The notes under the pieces are model-generated. The model had not been told where the DNA came from. It worked only from the letters and a program-made list of their open reading frames with translations, and did not search any database. From contig JAEPMD010000016.1 of NCBI GenBank assembly GCA_017644105.1, forward strand, positions 1 through 64,000: 64,000 nucleotides of DNA, read 5' to 3'. Both the position numbers and the translations under genes were made by a program. The DNA is from Rhizobiaceae bacterium (GTDB lineage: Bacteria; Pseudomonadota; Alphaproteobacteria; Rhizobiales; Rhizobiaceae). Numbering within the stretch: position 1 is the stretch's first letter; each line of letters starts with the position of its first letter. This document shows positions 1-9,828 of the stretch, piece after piece.

Positions 1-50
1 AGCAACAGACGTCCTTCGCAACGAAAAAACGTCGAGTGCGCTAAAAACAA

Positions 51-77
51 GCCTCGCAAAAATGCGGGGCTTTTTTT
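51..77 (+). terminator. Rho-independent terminator of an upstream gene
   Basis: An 8-bp stem GCCTCGCA/TGCGGGGC (one T-G pair) with an AAAA loop is followed by seven T on the plus strand. It would end a rightward transcript that starts outside the window. The first 50 bases hold nothing I can identify. Confidence 0.8.
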
Positions 78-99
78 ATGGGAAAAAGACGATAATTAC

Positions 100-2391
100 T
101 CAGGCAATCTTTTGCGTTTTGTCATATTGAGCGAGTTCAACTGTATAAGATGCCTGTTGGTTCTCATTATTTGAACTGGTCAACTGAAAATGTCCAACTT
201 CAATCGATAAATTATCAATCTGTGAGGCCAACCGCATAGTTGCCGCAGTTGTTTCTTCCGCCATGGCAGCATTTTGTTGGATGCGTGTGTCCAATGCGCC
301 AACGGTAGAGTTTATGCTTTCAATTCCCTCCAATTGCTCAAGGGATCCTTCAGATACATCCACAATTTGTTGCTCAATTTGAGAGACTTGAGATGATATA
401 TTTTCAAGTGCTTCACCTGTCGTTTTGACCAATTGAACGCCTTCGGACACCTGCTCGTTGGAATCATCAATGAGTTGTTTGATCTCTTTTGCCGCATCCG
501 CCGAGCGACTTGCGAGTTCTCTCACTTCCTGTGCAACCACGGCAAAACCTGCCCCCGCTTCTCCAGCGCGCGCGGCTTCAACACCGGCGTTCAATGCCAG
601 GAGATTGGTTTGAAAGGCAATTTCATCAATGACATTGATGATGCCTTTAATGTCTTGTGATGCGGCTTCAATGCGATCCATTGCACTCACCGCTTTATTG
701 ACGACAATACCGGATTGATCCGTATCTTGTTTGGCATTTTGAGCAAGCTGGGACACATTTTTTGCGCGCTCCGCCGCAGCTCTGACATTTTGAGTCAATT
801 CTTCCAAAGCAGCTGACGTTTCTTCAATCGCGGCAGCTTGCGATTCTGTCCTTCGAGAGAGTTCATCAGACGCATCAGAAATTTCATTTGAATCGTCGCG
901 TATTGAAATTGCGCTTTCATTAATCGCGGTGAGAGATTCACGCAATTTGCTGATTGAGTTATTAAAATCCTTGCGGACGGGTTCAAGGTCATCCCTAAAT
1001 TCTTGTCCAATAGCTGCCGATAGATCTCCAAGGGACAGCCCTTTCAACGCCTGACCGAGTTGGGATACTGCAAGGTCAACTTCCTCAGCTTGTTTCTTTT
1101 TTCTAAATTCATTTTCTAAACGCTCTTGTTCGGCGGCATCGCGGTTTGAAGCGGCATCGATTTCAAGTTGCTGTTTTTCAATTGCTGCTTCTTTGAAGTG
1201 CTCGACAGCGCGTACAATATCACCGACTTCGTCTTCGCGTTTTAAACCTTGAAGCTCAAAATTCGTGCAGCCATCCGATAATTGTTTCATATTGCCAATG
1301 GCAGAATGAATGGGGCGCGTAAGTGAACGCGCAAACCAAATCGCTGTTGCCAAGGCAATTAATAATATGATCAAGGAGGCAACAACCATCCATTGTTTCA
1401 TTCTTGTGATGCTTGATAGCGCCTCATCAATATCAATGAGTGAGATGACTTTCCAATTTAACTGCTTGAAATTGACATTCGCAATGGCCGCAATCGAATC
1501 CATGTCTCGATAATTCTGTAGGCGTGCTTTAATCGTTTCGTTCGTCATTTGCGGCAATTGGATTTTAGTTGCCAAGGGGTCATAGATGTCTGTTTTTTGA
1601 GAATCCGATAACAGCAAGCCGTCCTTGCTGGCGAGTAAGGTTTCTCCTGTGGTGCCAAGTCCGGTCGTCTTGTTTAAGAAACTTGCTATTGCTTTATCCG
1701 GAACCTGCACAATGATCGCACCTCTGAATTTGCCGCGTTTGCTGCGAATAGATTGCCCCATATAAGCGGCGGCTGTATTTCCAGACCATGCCTGGAGTGA
1801 ATAATCTTCGAACACGACCTCATTCACATCGTCCTGGCTGAGTGTTTCAAACATTACTCCCAAGGTCGTTCTGCTCATTTGTCCCGATACTAGGTTTTCA
1901 GTGATCTCTTCACCGGGCGATGTTGAATAGACAATCGTCCCGTCGCTATTGATCAAATACACATTATTGAGGCTGAACTCAGATGCAAATTTTTTGAAAT
2001 AGGGTGAAAACTCATAAAGTTGTTCGGCATAATTATTCGTGCTGGTTTGGTTTTGATAGGCTTCCTGGTCGGCTTTAGATCGTTCTGTCGATTCTAGCCC
2101 GATGATCGCGGTTTTCGGATCGCCCTCTTTGATGAAATTAATGCCAACGCCAAAAAGTTTAATTGCGCCGGACAATTCAGGTGTTTGGATGAAATCTCCC
2201 AAACCTCTTTCCAGGTTTTGAAAAGTTAAATCGAGGCGGTCGCGTTTTATTTCAGCAATCGCTTTCATACGTTCATCAAAAGCCTGTTCGAGACTCGTGG
2301 ATGCAATTTGGGTTCCTATGAAGCCGATAGACGTTACCGTCACAATGGTGGAAATTGAGATCGCCACGATGAGCTGTTTTGACAGACGCAT
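100..2391 (-). CDS. Methyl-accepting chemotaxis protein
   Basis: Transmembrane chemoreceptor of 763 residues that would pass a periplasmic ligand signal to CheA/CheW. A first membrane helix lies at about residues 9-30, followed by a roughly 300-residue periplasmic sensor region, a second helix at about 335-355 (start [11 protein letters not shown]), a HAMP segment and a long cytoplasmic coiled coil. The conserved signalling hairpin is clear ([19 protein letters not shown], then [11 protein letters not shown]). No C-terminal CheR-docking pentapeptide is seen. It stands alone, without che genes beside it, so it probably feeds a chemotaxis system encoded elsewhere. The ligand cannot be told from sequence. 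The ATG start directly precedes the first membrane helix. Confidence 0.95.
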   Translation of the reverse strand: MRLSKQLIVAISISTIVTVTSIGFIGTQIASTSLEQAFDERMKAIAEIKRDRLDLTFQNLERGLGDFIQTPELSGAIKLFGVGINFIKEGDPKTAIIGLESTERSKADQEAYQNQTSTNNYAEQLYEFSPYFKKFASEFSLNNVYLINSDGTIVYSTSPGEEITENLVSGQMSRTTLGVMFETLSQDDVNEVVFEDYSLQAWSGNTAAAYMGQSIRSKRGKFRGAIIVQVPDKAIASFLNKTTGLGTTGETLLASKDGLLLSDSQKTDIYDPLATKIQLPQMTNETIKARLQNYRDMDSIAAIANVNFKQLNWKVISLIDIDEALSSITRMKQWMVVASLIILLIALATAIWFARSLTRPIHSAIGNMKQLSDGCTNFELQGLKREDEVGDIVRAVEHFKEAAIEKQQLEIDAASNRDAAEQERLENEFRKKKQAEEVDLAVSQLGQALKGLSLGDLSAAIGQEFRDDLEPVRKDFNNSISKLRESLTAINESAISIRDDSNEISDASDELSRRTESQAAAIEETSAALEELTQNVRAAAERAKNVSQLAQNAKQDTDQSGIVVNKAVSAMDRIEAASQDIKGIINVIDEIAFQTNLLALNAGVEAARAGEAGAGFAVVAQEVRELASRSADAAKEIKQLIDDSNEQVSEGVQLVKTTGEALENISSQVSQIEQQIVDVSEGSLEQLEGIESINSTVGALDTRIQQNAAMAEETTAATMRLASQIDNLSIEVGHFQLTSSNNENQQASYTVELAQYDKTQKIA

Positions 2392-2737
2392 TTGAATATA
2401 TCCCCGCTAATTTGGCTTCCAATCTCGTTTAAGTTGGAGGTCGAAATGTGATGATATCGATAACATTATTTTAATTATATGCGCGAAGTCTTATTTTTTT
2501 GTTAAGGCGTTTTGTCAGTTTTACCAGTCTCAAGCTGTGTTGCTTGAGTAAATATCCCTTGTTGAGCGATTATTTTATCAAGGCTGTCAAATACTTATCA
2601 ACCGAGGTGAGGTGATTGCAAACATATGGTCACTCATTGGGTTTTTCAAATTTTACACTAAGTCTGAAATGAGCTCATGCGCCTTTTTAACCGGTTGCAA
2701 GGCGATATGGCATCCATTACTTTCCCAATGAACGGAT
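2392..2737. other. Intergenic region between divergent MCP and xdhC-like genes
   Basis: 346 bases without a convincing gene; it should hold both divergent promoters. The only structure noticed is a perfect inverted repeat CTCAAGC-TGTGTT-GCTTGAG at 2529-2548, without a T-tract, so it may be an operator or a leader hairpin. Confidence 0.5.
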
Positions 2738-3721
2738 ATGAGGAGAAGATCCATTCAAGCTTTAGATGACTTTATGCCCAATGTGGCACTAGAATATTTA
2801 GCTCAGGGCAAACAGGTTGCCTTGGCCACGGTCGTGTCAACCTGGGGTTCCGCGCCAAGGGCAGTGGGTTCGCAGCTTGCAATTTCAGGCGACGGAGAAT
2901 TCGAAGGATCAGTTTCCGGCGGATGTGTGGAAGGCGCTGTGATTGTCGAAGCGATTGATGCGATGTCAGATGGCCATTGTAAATTGCTCGAATATGGTAT
3001 TGCAGATGAAGATGCATTTGCGGTTGGCCTTGCATGCGGAGGCGATATTAAAATTCTGGTTGAACCTGTTGATGTCGGGCAGGGAATAAAATCTTCTGAT
3101 CTTAGGCAAATGGTGTCATCTTTCGGCCAGCGGCAAACTGTCGGATATTCCGTCGATTTAAACGGATTTGAACGTGGTGCATTGAATAACAATTATATCC
3201 GTTCCGGCATTAAAGATGATGTTTTTTCGCTGACCTATAGCCCGAGCCCGCGCATGGTCATTGTCGGTGCTGTTCACATCACAAAGACATTGTCTTCTAT
3301 CGCAAAAATGGCGGGTTACGATGTTTATATTGTTGATCCGCGGGAAAGCTTTGCATCTGCGGATAGATTTCCAGATGATACCTTTCTTGAAGGCTGGTCT
3401 GATGAGGCCTTGAAGGGCCTGGGGTTAGACGCAAATACGGCAGTCGTCACACTTTCGCACGATCCAAAAATTGATACGCCAGCTTTGGAAGTGGCGCTGA
3501 AATCAGATGCATTTTACATTGGTTCGCTCGGATCGAAAAAAACCCATGGTAAACGGATCGCACAATTGGAAGGGCTTGGTTTTTCTGCCGATGAGATAGG
3601 CCGCATTCACTCCCCGATTGGACTGAATATCGGCTCCAAAACACCGCCTGAAATTGCGATCTCGATCATGGCTGAAATCACGCAGGTTTTGCAAGCAAGC
3701 CGAGCCAGAGAGACCGCATGA
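2738..3721 (+). CDS. XdhC/CoxF-family molybdenum hydroxylase maturation protein
   Basis: 327 residues. XdhC proteins bind molybdenum cofactor and help its sulfuration and insertion into xanthine-oxidase-family enzymes. The N-terminal XdhC domain shows VALATVVSTWGSAPRAVGS, GSVSGGCVEGAV and VGLACGG. The C-terminal half is a Rossmann-type domain (MVIVGAVHITKTL, then YIGSLGSKKTHGKR). The ATG at 2738 has no good ribosome site; the next in-frame ATG is 2774, but the N-terminal helix fits family members better with the earlier start. It overlaps the next gene by four bases (ATGA), so the two are translationally coupled. No molybdenum hydroxylase is encoded nearby, so the client is elsewhere. Confidence 0.88.
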   Translation: MRRRSIQALDDFMPNVALEYLAQGKQVALATVVSTWGSAPRAVGSQLAISGDGEFEGSVSGGCVEGAVIVEAIDAMSDGHCKLLEYGIADEDAFAVGLACGGDIKILVEPVDVGQGIKSSDLRQMVSSFGQRQTVGYSVDLNGFERGALNNNYIRSGIKDDVFSLTYSPSPRMVIVGAVHITKTLSSIAKMAGYDVYIVDPRESFASADRFPDDTFLEGWSDEALKGLGLDANTAVVTLSHDPKIDTPALEVALKSDAFYIGSLGSKKTHGKRIAQLEGLGFSADEIGRIHSPIGLNIGSKTPPEIAISIMAEITQVLQASRARETA

Positions 3722-5316
3722 AATTTGGTGAATTTCCGATTGAGGAAACCCTAGGGCACATCCTTGCGCATTCTTTAAAGATCGACGACTTTCGCCTTAG
3801 TAAAGGGACTGTTATTTCGCGCGAGCATATTGCGCGTTTAAAGGGTTTGAATCAGAAGTCGCTCATAGTTGCGATTTTAGAAGAAACGGATTTGGGGGAG
3901 GATGTTGCCGCTGAGCAAATTGGTGCAACATTTCAATCACCAAATATTTTGGTCACAACACCTGTTGCAGGGCGAGTTAACCTGATTGCCGATTGTGACG
4001 GTGTGCTTGTTATTAATCGCGATCAGATCGATGCGTTTAATGATGTGGATGAGACAATTACCATCGCGACGTTAACGCCTTTTGCGCGTGTGCAAAAAGG
4101 CATGCTGTTAGCGACAATCAAAATCATCCCCTACGGTGTTTCGAAGGACTATCTGGCGAAAGCAGTCGCTTGTGTTTCTGCTGAAGCCGTCACTATTGCT
4201 GAATTCAAGCCAGACCAATGTGATGTTATTTTAACTGAAACCCAAGGGTTCAAACAAAGTCTTTTGAAAAAGGGAGAGGCGGTTTTAACCGAACGCTTGC
4301 GCCCTTTGCAGCTCTCTGTCTGTTCTACACAAATTGTCGCTCATGATACGGATAGTGTGATTGAGGCGATTTCCAATTGTAGCACTAATAATATCTTTGT
4401 TTTGGGTGCGTCGGCGACCTCTGATCGTTCAGATGTTGTCCCGTCAGCAGTTGTTCAATGCGGTGGTGATATCATTCGTTTTGGCATGCCTGTTGATCCT
4501 GGAAATTTGCTTATGCTGGCCGAAAACGGTGCGCAAAAAATTGTTGGCATGCCGGGCTGTGTGCGTTCACCTGCGCTGAATGGTGCAGATTGGGTGCTCG
4601 AGCGTTTGGCAGCGGGGGTTGAGATTACCAATAAAGATATTGCGAATATGGGTGTTGGCGGTTTGCTGAAAGAAATCACGCAACGTCCAATGCCACGTGC
4701 AACGCCAAAATCGCGCGCCAAAGGCGTTTGTGCCATCGTGTTAGCCGCCGGCGCGTCACGTCGTATGGGCGATGACGACAAGCTCTTTAAGCTTATTGAC
4801 GGTGAAACATTGTTGCGCCGCTCAGTCGCACAGATCACGAAAGCGGACATTCATTCATGCCTTGTCGTGGTGCGAAAGATAACTGACGCGCATCAGGCGG
4901 CGCTTGACGGTTTGAATGTCCAATTGATCGAAGCGCCAGAAGCATCACTTGGCATGTCGGCGTCTATGCGGGCTGGTGTTTTAGCTGCCGGGCCAAATAC
5001 AAAGGCATTTCTGATTTGTTTGGCGGATATGCCGGATATCACTGACAATCACATCAATAAAATTATGGCAGCACATGATCCTGACCTTGATCGTAATATT
5101 ATTCGCCCCAAAACGCCTGCGGGAAAATATGGGCACCCTGTTCTCTTTGATGGAAAGTTCTACGAAGATATGGCGTCAATTGACGGTGATGTAGGCGCGA
5201 AATCCGTTATTCAATCCGCAAGCGATGAAGTATATGATATGGAGCTTGATGAGGCAGTTATTGCAGACCTGGACACGCCGCAGGCTTGGGCGGAATGGCT
5301 TAAGCGATCTGGATAG
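3718..5316 (+). CDS. Molybdopterin-binding protein fused to MocA-like nucleotidyltransferase
   Basis: 532 residues, two domains. Residues 1 to about 330 resemble a MoeA/MogA-like molybdopterin-binding region. Residues about 338-530 are a MobA/MocA-type nucleotidyltransferase with the signature VLAAGASRRMG and the later ADMPDI motif. MocA enzymes transfer CMP to molybdopterin to make the cytosine dinucleotide form used by xanthine-oxidase-family enzymes. The pairing with XdhC supports this; by contrast SoeA in this window would need the guanine form made by MobA. The ATG overlaps the xdhC stop by four bases. This two-domain form is a known alphaproteobacterial arrangement. The CMP specificity is inferred. 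Confidence 0.88.
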   Translation: MKFGEFPIEETLGHILAHSLKIDDFRLSKGTVISREHIARLKGLNQKSLIVAILEETDLGEDVAAEQIGATFQSPNILVTTPVAGRVNLIADCDGVLVINRDQIDAFNDVDETITIATLTPFARVQKGMLLATIKIIPYGVSKDYLAKAVACVSAEAVTIAEFKPDQCDVILTETQGFKQSLLKKGEAVLTERLRPLQLSVCSTQIVAHDTDSVIEAISNCSTNNIFVLGASATSDRSDVVPSAVVQCGGDIIRFGMPVDPGNLLMLAENGAQKIVGMPGCVRSPALNGADWVLERLAAGVEITNKDIANMGVGGLLKEITQRPMPRATPKSRAKGVCAIVLAAGASRRMGDDDKLFKLIDGETLLRRSVAQITKADIHSCLVVVRKITDAHQAALDGLNVQLIEAPEASLGMSASMRAGVLAAGPNTKAFLICLADMPDITDNHINKIMAAHDPDLDRNIIRPKTPAGKYGHPVLFDGKFYEDMASIDGDVGAKSVIQSASDEVYDMELDEAVIADLDTPQAWAEWLKRSG

Positions 5317-5355
5317 TCATCCACGGTCTGCTGATTTCAGACTTGTGATGACGAA

Positions 5356-5793
5356 CTACAAAATACTATTTTCGCTACGACGCATTTGCACGCCCATAAT
5401 CTTGAGGCTGCCATCTGATTGCTTCATTAAGACATAGATAGATTGCCAAGTGTTGCCTTTTTGGTCGGTGAGGATCAATTCTTGAATAATTTGATTTCCA
5501 TTGATCGAGTTGCGGCCAAAATCATAAGTCGATGATCGATAGATCGGACCGTAACCTTGTTCGACCATATTCATGAAGCGCTCTGGCGTTTGAAAGCGTT
5601 GTTTGATGGTTGGCGCTGCGTGCGAAAATGCGCGAACCCCGTCGCCTTCAATAAAAGCGGATAATTGATCGGAGATAACAGACTGGGCTTGAAGCGCCGA
5701 CTTGTCCGCAGTGCTTTGCGCATGCGCGGGCAATATGAACGCCAAAATACTTGCGAAAATAACCGTTAGAAATGTGATCAATGTCTGTCTCAT
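5356..5793 (-). CDS. DUF4864 secreted protein
   Basis: 145 residues with a signal peptide (hydrophobic residues 6-20, likely cleavage after AHA). The mature part matches the DUF4864 pattern: an N-terminal helix, SAFIEGDGVRAFSHAAP, FQTPERFMNMVEQGYGPIYR and a C-terminal beta sheet, resembling the SnoaL/NTF2 shape. The function of this family is unknown. A GGGAG ribosome site precedes the ATG. It converges with the MocA-like gene and has no operon partner. Confidence 0.85.
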   Translation of the reverse strand: MRQTLITFLTVIFASILAFILPAHAQSTADKSALQAQSVISDQLSAFIEGDGVRAFSHAAPTIKQRFQTPERFMNMVEQGYGPIYRSSTYDFGRNSINGNQIIQELILTDQKGNTWQSIYVLMKQSDGSLKIMGVQMRRSENSIL

Positions 5794-5952
5794 CTTAGTC
5801 TCCCATTTTCATAGCCTATCATTTATTACGCGCGTTAGTCAGGATCAGATTGCTTAACGAGATATAGCGCCTGAAAACGAAAGGGATTGGATTGAGAATT
5901 GTTGCACTTTGTGCAACAGTTTTCGTGAGCTGAATTTTCCAGGCGAGGCATT

Positions 5953-6867
5953 ATGGCAGGACAAATAGAGCGCATTCGCGTATTTGCAAAAGTAGCTGAA
6001 TTGAAGAGTTTTGCAGAAGCTGCGCGCCAATTGGGGACTACCCGTTCAATCGCAACGCGCTATGTCGGGGAATTAGAAGCCAGCCTTGGGGTTCAATTGC
6101 TCGTGCGCACAACCCGCAAAGTATCGCTCACCATTGCTGGGCAAATTTATCTCGAACGCACGCGGCATTTGTTGGATGAATTATCGCGCGCAGATGAACT
6201 CGTCCGCCAACAAAGCGCAACGCTTCAGGGCAAGCTGCGTGTGAGTGCACCATTTTCGCTTGGCCGCAAATTACTGCCCGAAGCTTTAGGTCATCTTTTG
6301 GGAACCTATCCCGATCTTGATATTGATATCGAATTATCAGATGAGTTTATTGATATTGTTGCGGGCGGGTTTGATATGTCCCTGCGGATTTCAGGGCCAC
6401 CATCTGATGTGTCAACGATCTGGCGCAAAATTGCCATTGTGCCGCGAGTTATTGTAGCCAGTCCGGATTATTTGAAACGTGCGGGTATTCCCAAACACCC
6501 ATCCGAACTGACCGAACACATGCAATTGGGATATTCGCACTTTGCTTCTGGGCAGACATTCACAGTCACATCTCAAAAGGATGGCTCGGTAGAACAATTT
6601 CCACTTGTACATCGTTTTATGTGTAATAGCGGTGAGTTAAACGCAGCTTTGGCCGCGCGAGGGCATGGCGTGTTCTCGGTGCCGAAATTTATGATCACTG
6701 AACATTTGCAAAATGGCAGTTTGGTGGAGATCCTCACGGATTGGTCGCCACCGGAAATTTGGCTGACCGCCTATTACCCACCTTACGAACAATTACCGGC
6801 AAAAGTAGAAGTCTTTACAAGCTTTATTGAAGACCTGATCAAGGCTAATCCGGAGTGGCTTTCTTAA
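5953..6867 (+). CDS. LysR-family transcriptional regulator
   Basis: 304 residues. The N-terminal winged helix-turn-helix spans about residues 1-60 (RIRVFAKVAELKSFAEAARQ, then TRSIATRYVGELEASLG); the rest is the periplasmic-binding-protein-like effector domain of the CrgA/DsdC-like branch. The ATG has a GAGG site six bases upstream. It stands alone, divergent from the DUF4864 gene with 159 bases between them, so that gene may be a target. The effector is unknown. Confidence 0.93.
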   Translation: MAGQIERIRVFAKVAELKSFAEAARQLGTTRSIATRYVGELEASLGVQLLVRTTRKVSLTIAGQIYLERTRHLLDELSRADELVRQQSATLQGKLRVSAPFSLGRKLLPEALGHLLGTYPDLDIDIELSDEFIDIVAGGFDMSLRISGPPSDVSTIWRKIAIVPRVIVASPDYLKRAGIPKHPSELTEHMQLGYSHFASGQTFTVTSQKDGSVEQFPLVHRFMCNSGELNAALAARGHGVFSVPKFMITEHLQNGSLVEILTDWSPPEIWLTAYYPPYEQLPAKVEVFTSFIEDLIKANPEWLS

Positions 6868-7128
6868 GGTTCTGATTCATAAGGATTTATGACAATTATG
6901 TCTCAATGTGATGCATTTTGATCGTAAATTTGATGTCAAATGCGATGAATTTTAACTTTTCGGTTTTTTCTGACTTGTCATTTTGTGCGAACTACACCAC
7001 TGTTATGTTGTAAGGCAAGAAAATACGGTTTCCTGACACGCGATATGCAGATGAACGGATTTAAGTAGACCCAAGCTGCACCAAACCGCCACAATAAAGT
7101 GGGCGGAAATATTACAGGAGATCGACGG
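6868..7128 (+). promoter_or_regulatory. cspA-type 5' leader with hairpin
   Basis: 261 bases between the LysR gene and the cold-shock gene. A hairpin CCGCCAC-AATAAA-GTGGGCGG at 7086-7106 (one bulged G) sits just before the ribosome site CAGGAG at 7115-7120. Long structured leaders are usual for cold-shock mRNAs, where they act as temperature-sensitive switches. Here the thermosensor role is inference. I cannot assign the promoter. Confidence 0.4.
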
Positions 7129-7335
7129 ATGGCAACTGGCACCGTTAAATGGTTTAATTCAACTAAAGGTTATGGCTTTATTCAGCCTGATGCAGGTGGA
7201 TCAGATGTGTTTGTGCACATTTCGGCTGTTGAGCGTTCAGGCATGACTGAGTTGAATGAAAATCAAAAAGTTTCTTATGAACTGGAAACAGGCCGTAACG
7301 GCAAAGAAGCTGCTTCCGATTTGAAAGCACTTTAA
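7129..7335 (+). CDS. cspA: Cold-shock domain protein (CspA family)
   Basis: 68 residues, one OB-fold cold-shock domain. RNP1 (KGYGFI) and RNP2 (VFVHIS) are both intact. It would bind single-stranded RNA or DNA as an RNA chaperone. The start is ATG 7129, nine bases after CAGGAG; an earlier in-frame start at 7099 lacks a ribosome site and is not conserved. A strong terminator follows. Whether it is cold-induced or constitutive cannot be told. Confidence 0.95.
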   Translation: MATGTVKWFNSTKGYGFIQPDAGGSDVFVHISAVERSGMTELNENQKVSYELETGRNGKEAASDLKAL

Positions 7336-7363
7336 TCGTTTCACTGCAAATGCAGTCAAAACA

Positions 7364-7397
7364 AAAGCGGCGTGAATTCTCTCACGCCGCTTTTTTT
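7364..7397 (+). terminator. Bidirectional terminator between cspA and the aldehyde dehydrogenase gene
   Basis: Stem AAAGCGGCGTGA/TCACGCCGCTTT with a short ATTC loop and seven T after it on the plus strand. An A-run lies on the other side, so it can also end the leftward dehydrogenase transcript. Confidence 0.9.
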
Positions 7398-7411
7398 ATG
7401 CGCTCAATCTC

Positions 7412-8860
7412 TTAGACGCTCATGCAAACATATTTAAGCTCTAAGAAATCATCGATGCCATATTTCGAGCCCTCACGACCAAGGCCTGATTGTTTGACGC
7501 CGCCAAATGGGCCTTCAGCGGATGAGATGATCCCAGTATTTACGCCAACAATTCCGTATTCCAATTCTTCGGTGACTTTCCAAACGCGGCTTAGGTCATT
7601 TGAATAGAAATAACATGCCAACCCAAATTCAGTGTCATTGGCGCGCGCGATCACCTCATCGTCGGTTTCAAATTTAAATAGAGGGGCGAGTGGACCGAAA
7701 GTTTCTTCACGTGTGACTTTCATGTCATTGGTGACGCCGGTTAATACGGTTGGCTCGAAGAAGAGCTCACCCACATCGCTGCGCTTTCCGCCAGAAATAA
7801 CCTTTGCACCTTTATCAGTGGCATCCGATAAGTGATCTTCAACTTTTGCCAGGCCATTGCTATTGATCAACGGACCAATTTTTGTGGCTTCATTAGCACC
7901 ATTGCCAATCGATAGATTTGCCATTGCGGCTGCAAGCTTCTCCGCGAACTCGTCATAGACTTCAGATTGAACATAAATACGGTTGGCGCAAACACAAGTT
8001 TGGCCGGCATTACGGAATTTTGAAATCAAGCAACCTTCAATAGCTTTATCAATGTCTGCATCATTAAAGACAATAAAGGGTGCGTTGCCGCCGAGTTCGA
8101 GTGACAGCTTTTTAATGTCACCAGCACATTGTTGCATGAGGATTGAGCCCACGCGGGTAGAACCTGTAAATGTCAGTTTGCGAACTTTGGTGTTTTCGCA
8201 AAGCTCTTTACCCATTTCTGCAGCATCAGATCCTGTGACAATATTTAATACGCCTTTTGGAATACCTGAGCGTTCACCTAAAACGGCCATGGCTGTGGCG
8301 GATAATGGTGTGAGTTCGGCTGGTCGACCAACGAATGTGCACCCAGATGCAAGAGCAGGGGCGACCTTTCGTGCGATCATCGCATTGGGGAAGTTCCATG
8401 GTGTGATCGAACCGACCACGCCAATTGGCTGTTTTAAGACTAAAATGCGTTTATCGCGCTGGTGACCTGGAATAACATCGCCATCAATCCGGCGACATTC
8501 TTCGGCAAACCAACGTAAGAAGCTGGCACCATAACCAATTTCGCCGCGGGCTTCTAAAATAGGTTTGCCCATTTCAGCGGTCAGGATCTGCGCTAGATCT
8601 TCTTGGTTCTCCAGCATCAGATCATGCCACTTTAATAGTATATCAGCTCGTTCCTTGGCAGTGAGCGCTGCCCAGTCTTTTTGAACATCATATGCTGCAT
8701 TAATGGCTTTCTTGACCCCATCGCGGCCAAAATCCGCCACGCTTGCCACAGTTTCTCCCGTTGCGGGATTAACAACGTCATAGGTTTTATCTGTCTCAGC
8801 CCATTCTCCGTTAATAAAACTGCGTGTTTCCAGCAGTGTTGGGTCGTTTAATTTCAGCAT
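7412..8860 (-). CDS. NAD(P)-dependent aldehyde dehydrogenase, succinate-semialdehyde dehydrogenase-like
   Basis: 482 residues, full-length ALDH superfamily, closest by eye to GabD. Catalytic residues are present: Glu at about 256 (LSLELGG) and Cys at about 289 (GQTCVC). The cofactor motif usually written KPAELTPL reads RPAELTPL, so the ribose-binding lysine is arginine at about 179. It diverges from an iclR gene that heads the xsc-pta genes, so succinate semialdehyde is one candidate substrate and sulfoacetaldehyde another. In the second case it would oxidise what Xsc does not cleave. The name is a family call only. The operators at 8896-8949 probably control it. Confidence 0.85.
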   Translation of the reverse strand: MLKLNDPTLLETRSFINGEWAETDKTYDVVNPATGETVASVADFGRDGVKKAINAAYDVQKDWAALTAKERADILLKWHDLMLENQEDLAQILTAEMGKPILEARGEIGYGASFLRWFAEECRRIDGDVIPGHQRDKRILVLKQPIGVVGSITPWNFPNAMIARKVAPALASGCTFVGRPAELTPLSATAMAVLGERSGIPKGVLNIVTGSDAAEMGKELCENTKVRKLTFTGSTRVGSILMQQCAGDIKKLSLELGGNAPFIVFNDADIDKAIEGCLISKFRNAGQTCVCANRIYVQSEVYDEFAEKLAAAMANLSIGNGANEATKIGPLINSNGLAKVEDHLSDATDKGAKVISGGKRSDVGELFFEPTVLTGVTNDMKVTREETFGPLAPLFKFETDDEVIARANDTEFGLACYFYSNDLSRVWKVTEELEYGIVGVNTGIISSAEGPFGGVKQSGLGREGSKYGIDDFLELKYVCMSV

Positions 8861-8895
8861 TATATCGTCCTATCAAATTCCATTTATAAAAAATA

Positions 8896-8949
8896 GTTCG
8901 AAATATCGAACTTAGTTCTTGATTTTGATTGCTAGTTCATTTATAGAAC
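8896..8949. promoter_or_regulatory. Putative IclR operators in divergent promoter
   Basis: Two similar inverted repeats lie between the aldehyde dehydrogenase and iclR genes: GTTCGA-AATA-TCGAAC at 8896-8911 and GTTC-ATTTATA-GAAC at 8935-8949, with another half-site GTTC at 8915-8918. Paired short palindromes in a divergent promoter are typical of autoregulated IclR proteins. Binding is inferred. Confidence 0.55.
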
Positions 8950-8994
8950 ATCGTCAAGAGACAGATTTGACTGCAAAAAAGGGAGGAACGTCAA

Positions 8995-9753
8995 GTGTCA
9001 GACCAAGATAATCAGACAAAACTTGTACCTGCTCTCGCACGTGGTGCGCAGATCCTAGATATTATTGCACGCCACCCAACTGGCATGATGGCCAAAGAAA
9101 TTGCAGATGAGCTCAATCTGGCAAAAAGCACCGTCCATGGTTTATGCGGAACATTGGTGTCGCTTAATCTATTGGTTCGTCGTGCAGATCAGTCCTATCA
9201 AATGGGGCCACATGTTATGCGTTGGGCAAATGCCTTTACTGCACGCAGCGATGTTGCCAACGAATTTGCATCCATTTGGGATGATGGCACGGATCTGCCA
9301 GGTGCAACAATTACACTTTCCGTTTTGGAAAATACTGACATTACATATATTGCTGCTCGAAATTCAGAAGCGACTGAGGGTCGTTTTGAGTTCCGTGCGG
9401 GTATGAGACTTCCAGCAAGTATCACAGCAGCAGGTAAAGCAATGTTGAGCCACATGAACGAGTTTGATGTGCGCCAACTTTATACAGCTATCGCTGATGA
9501 TCATAAAATAGATGCGCTGATTGCCACATTAGGCGAAGAAAAAGCGCGGGGATATTCATTTGATAATGAAGATGTGAGTGAGGGGCTGGTTTGCTACGGC
9601 GCGCCGGTTCTTGATTCAAAGAACAAGCCCATTGCTGGAATTGCTGTGAGTTTGCTCAAAGAAGATGCCACCCCTGAAAAGGGGAAGCAGATCGTTGATA
9701 ACTTAACCGACATTGCCGTTAAGTTATCGATTCGAATGGGTGCAGACGTCTAG
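8995..9753 (+). CDS. IclR-family transcriptional regulator
   Basis: 252 residues. Winged helix-turn-helix at about residues 10-75 (MMAKEIADELNLAKSTVHG) and a C-terminal IclR effector domain (about 90-250) with the ASITAAGKAMLS motif. The GTG start at 8995 has GGGAGG eight bases upstream. It lies 75 bases upstream of xsc with no terminator between, so iclR-xsc-pta may be one transcript, and it likely controls the divergent aldehyde dehydrogenase gene too. An IclR regulator in front of xsc is not the usual arrangement; TauR is. Confidence 0.93.
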   Translation: MSDQDNQTKLVPALARGAQILDIIARHPTGMMAKEIADELNLAKSTVHGLCGTLVSLNLLVRRADQSYQMGPHVMRWANAFTARSDVANEFASIWDDGTDLPGATITLSVLENTDITYIAARNSEATEGRFEFRAGMRLPASITAAGKAMLSHMNEFDVRQLYTAIADDHKIDALIATLGEEKARGYSFDNEDVSEGLVCYGAPVLDSKNKPIAGIAVSLLKEDATPEKGKQIVDNLTDIAVKLSIRMGADV

Positions 9754-9828
9754 CAAAAGAGCATCGAGCGCACCTTAAATTTTTAAACGTCAAACGTAAT
9801 TTTAATATCGGTGAGAGGATTACCAGTT

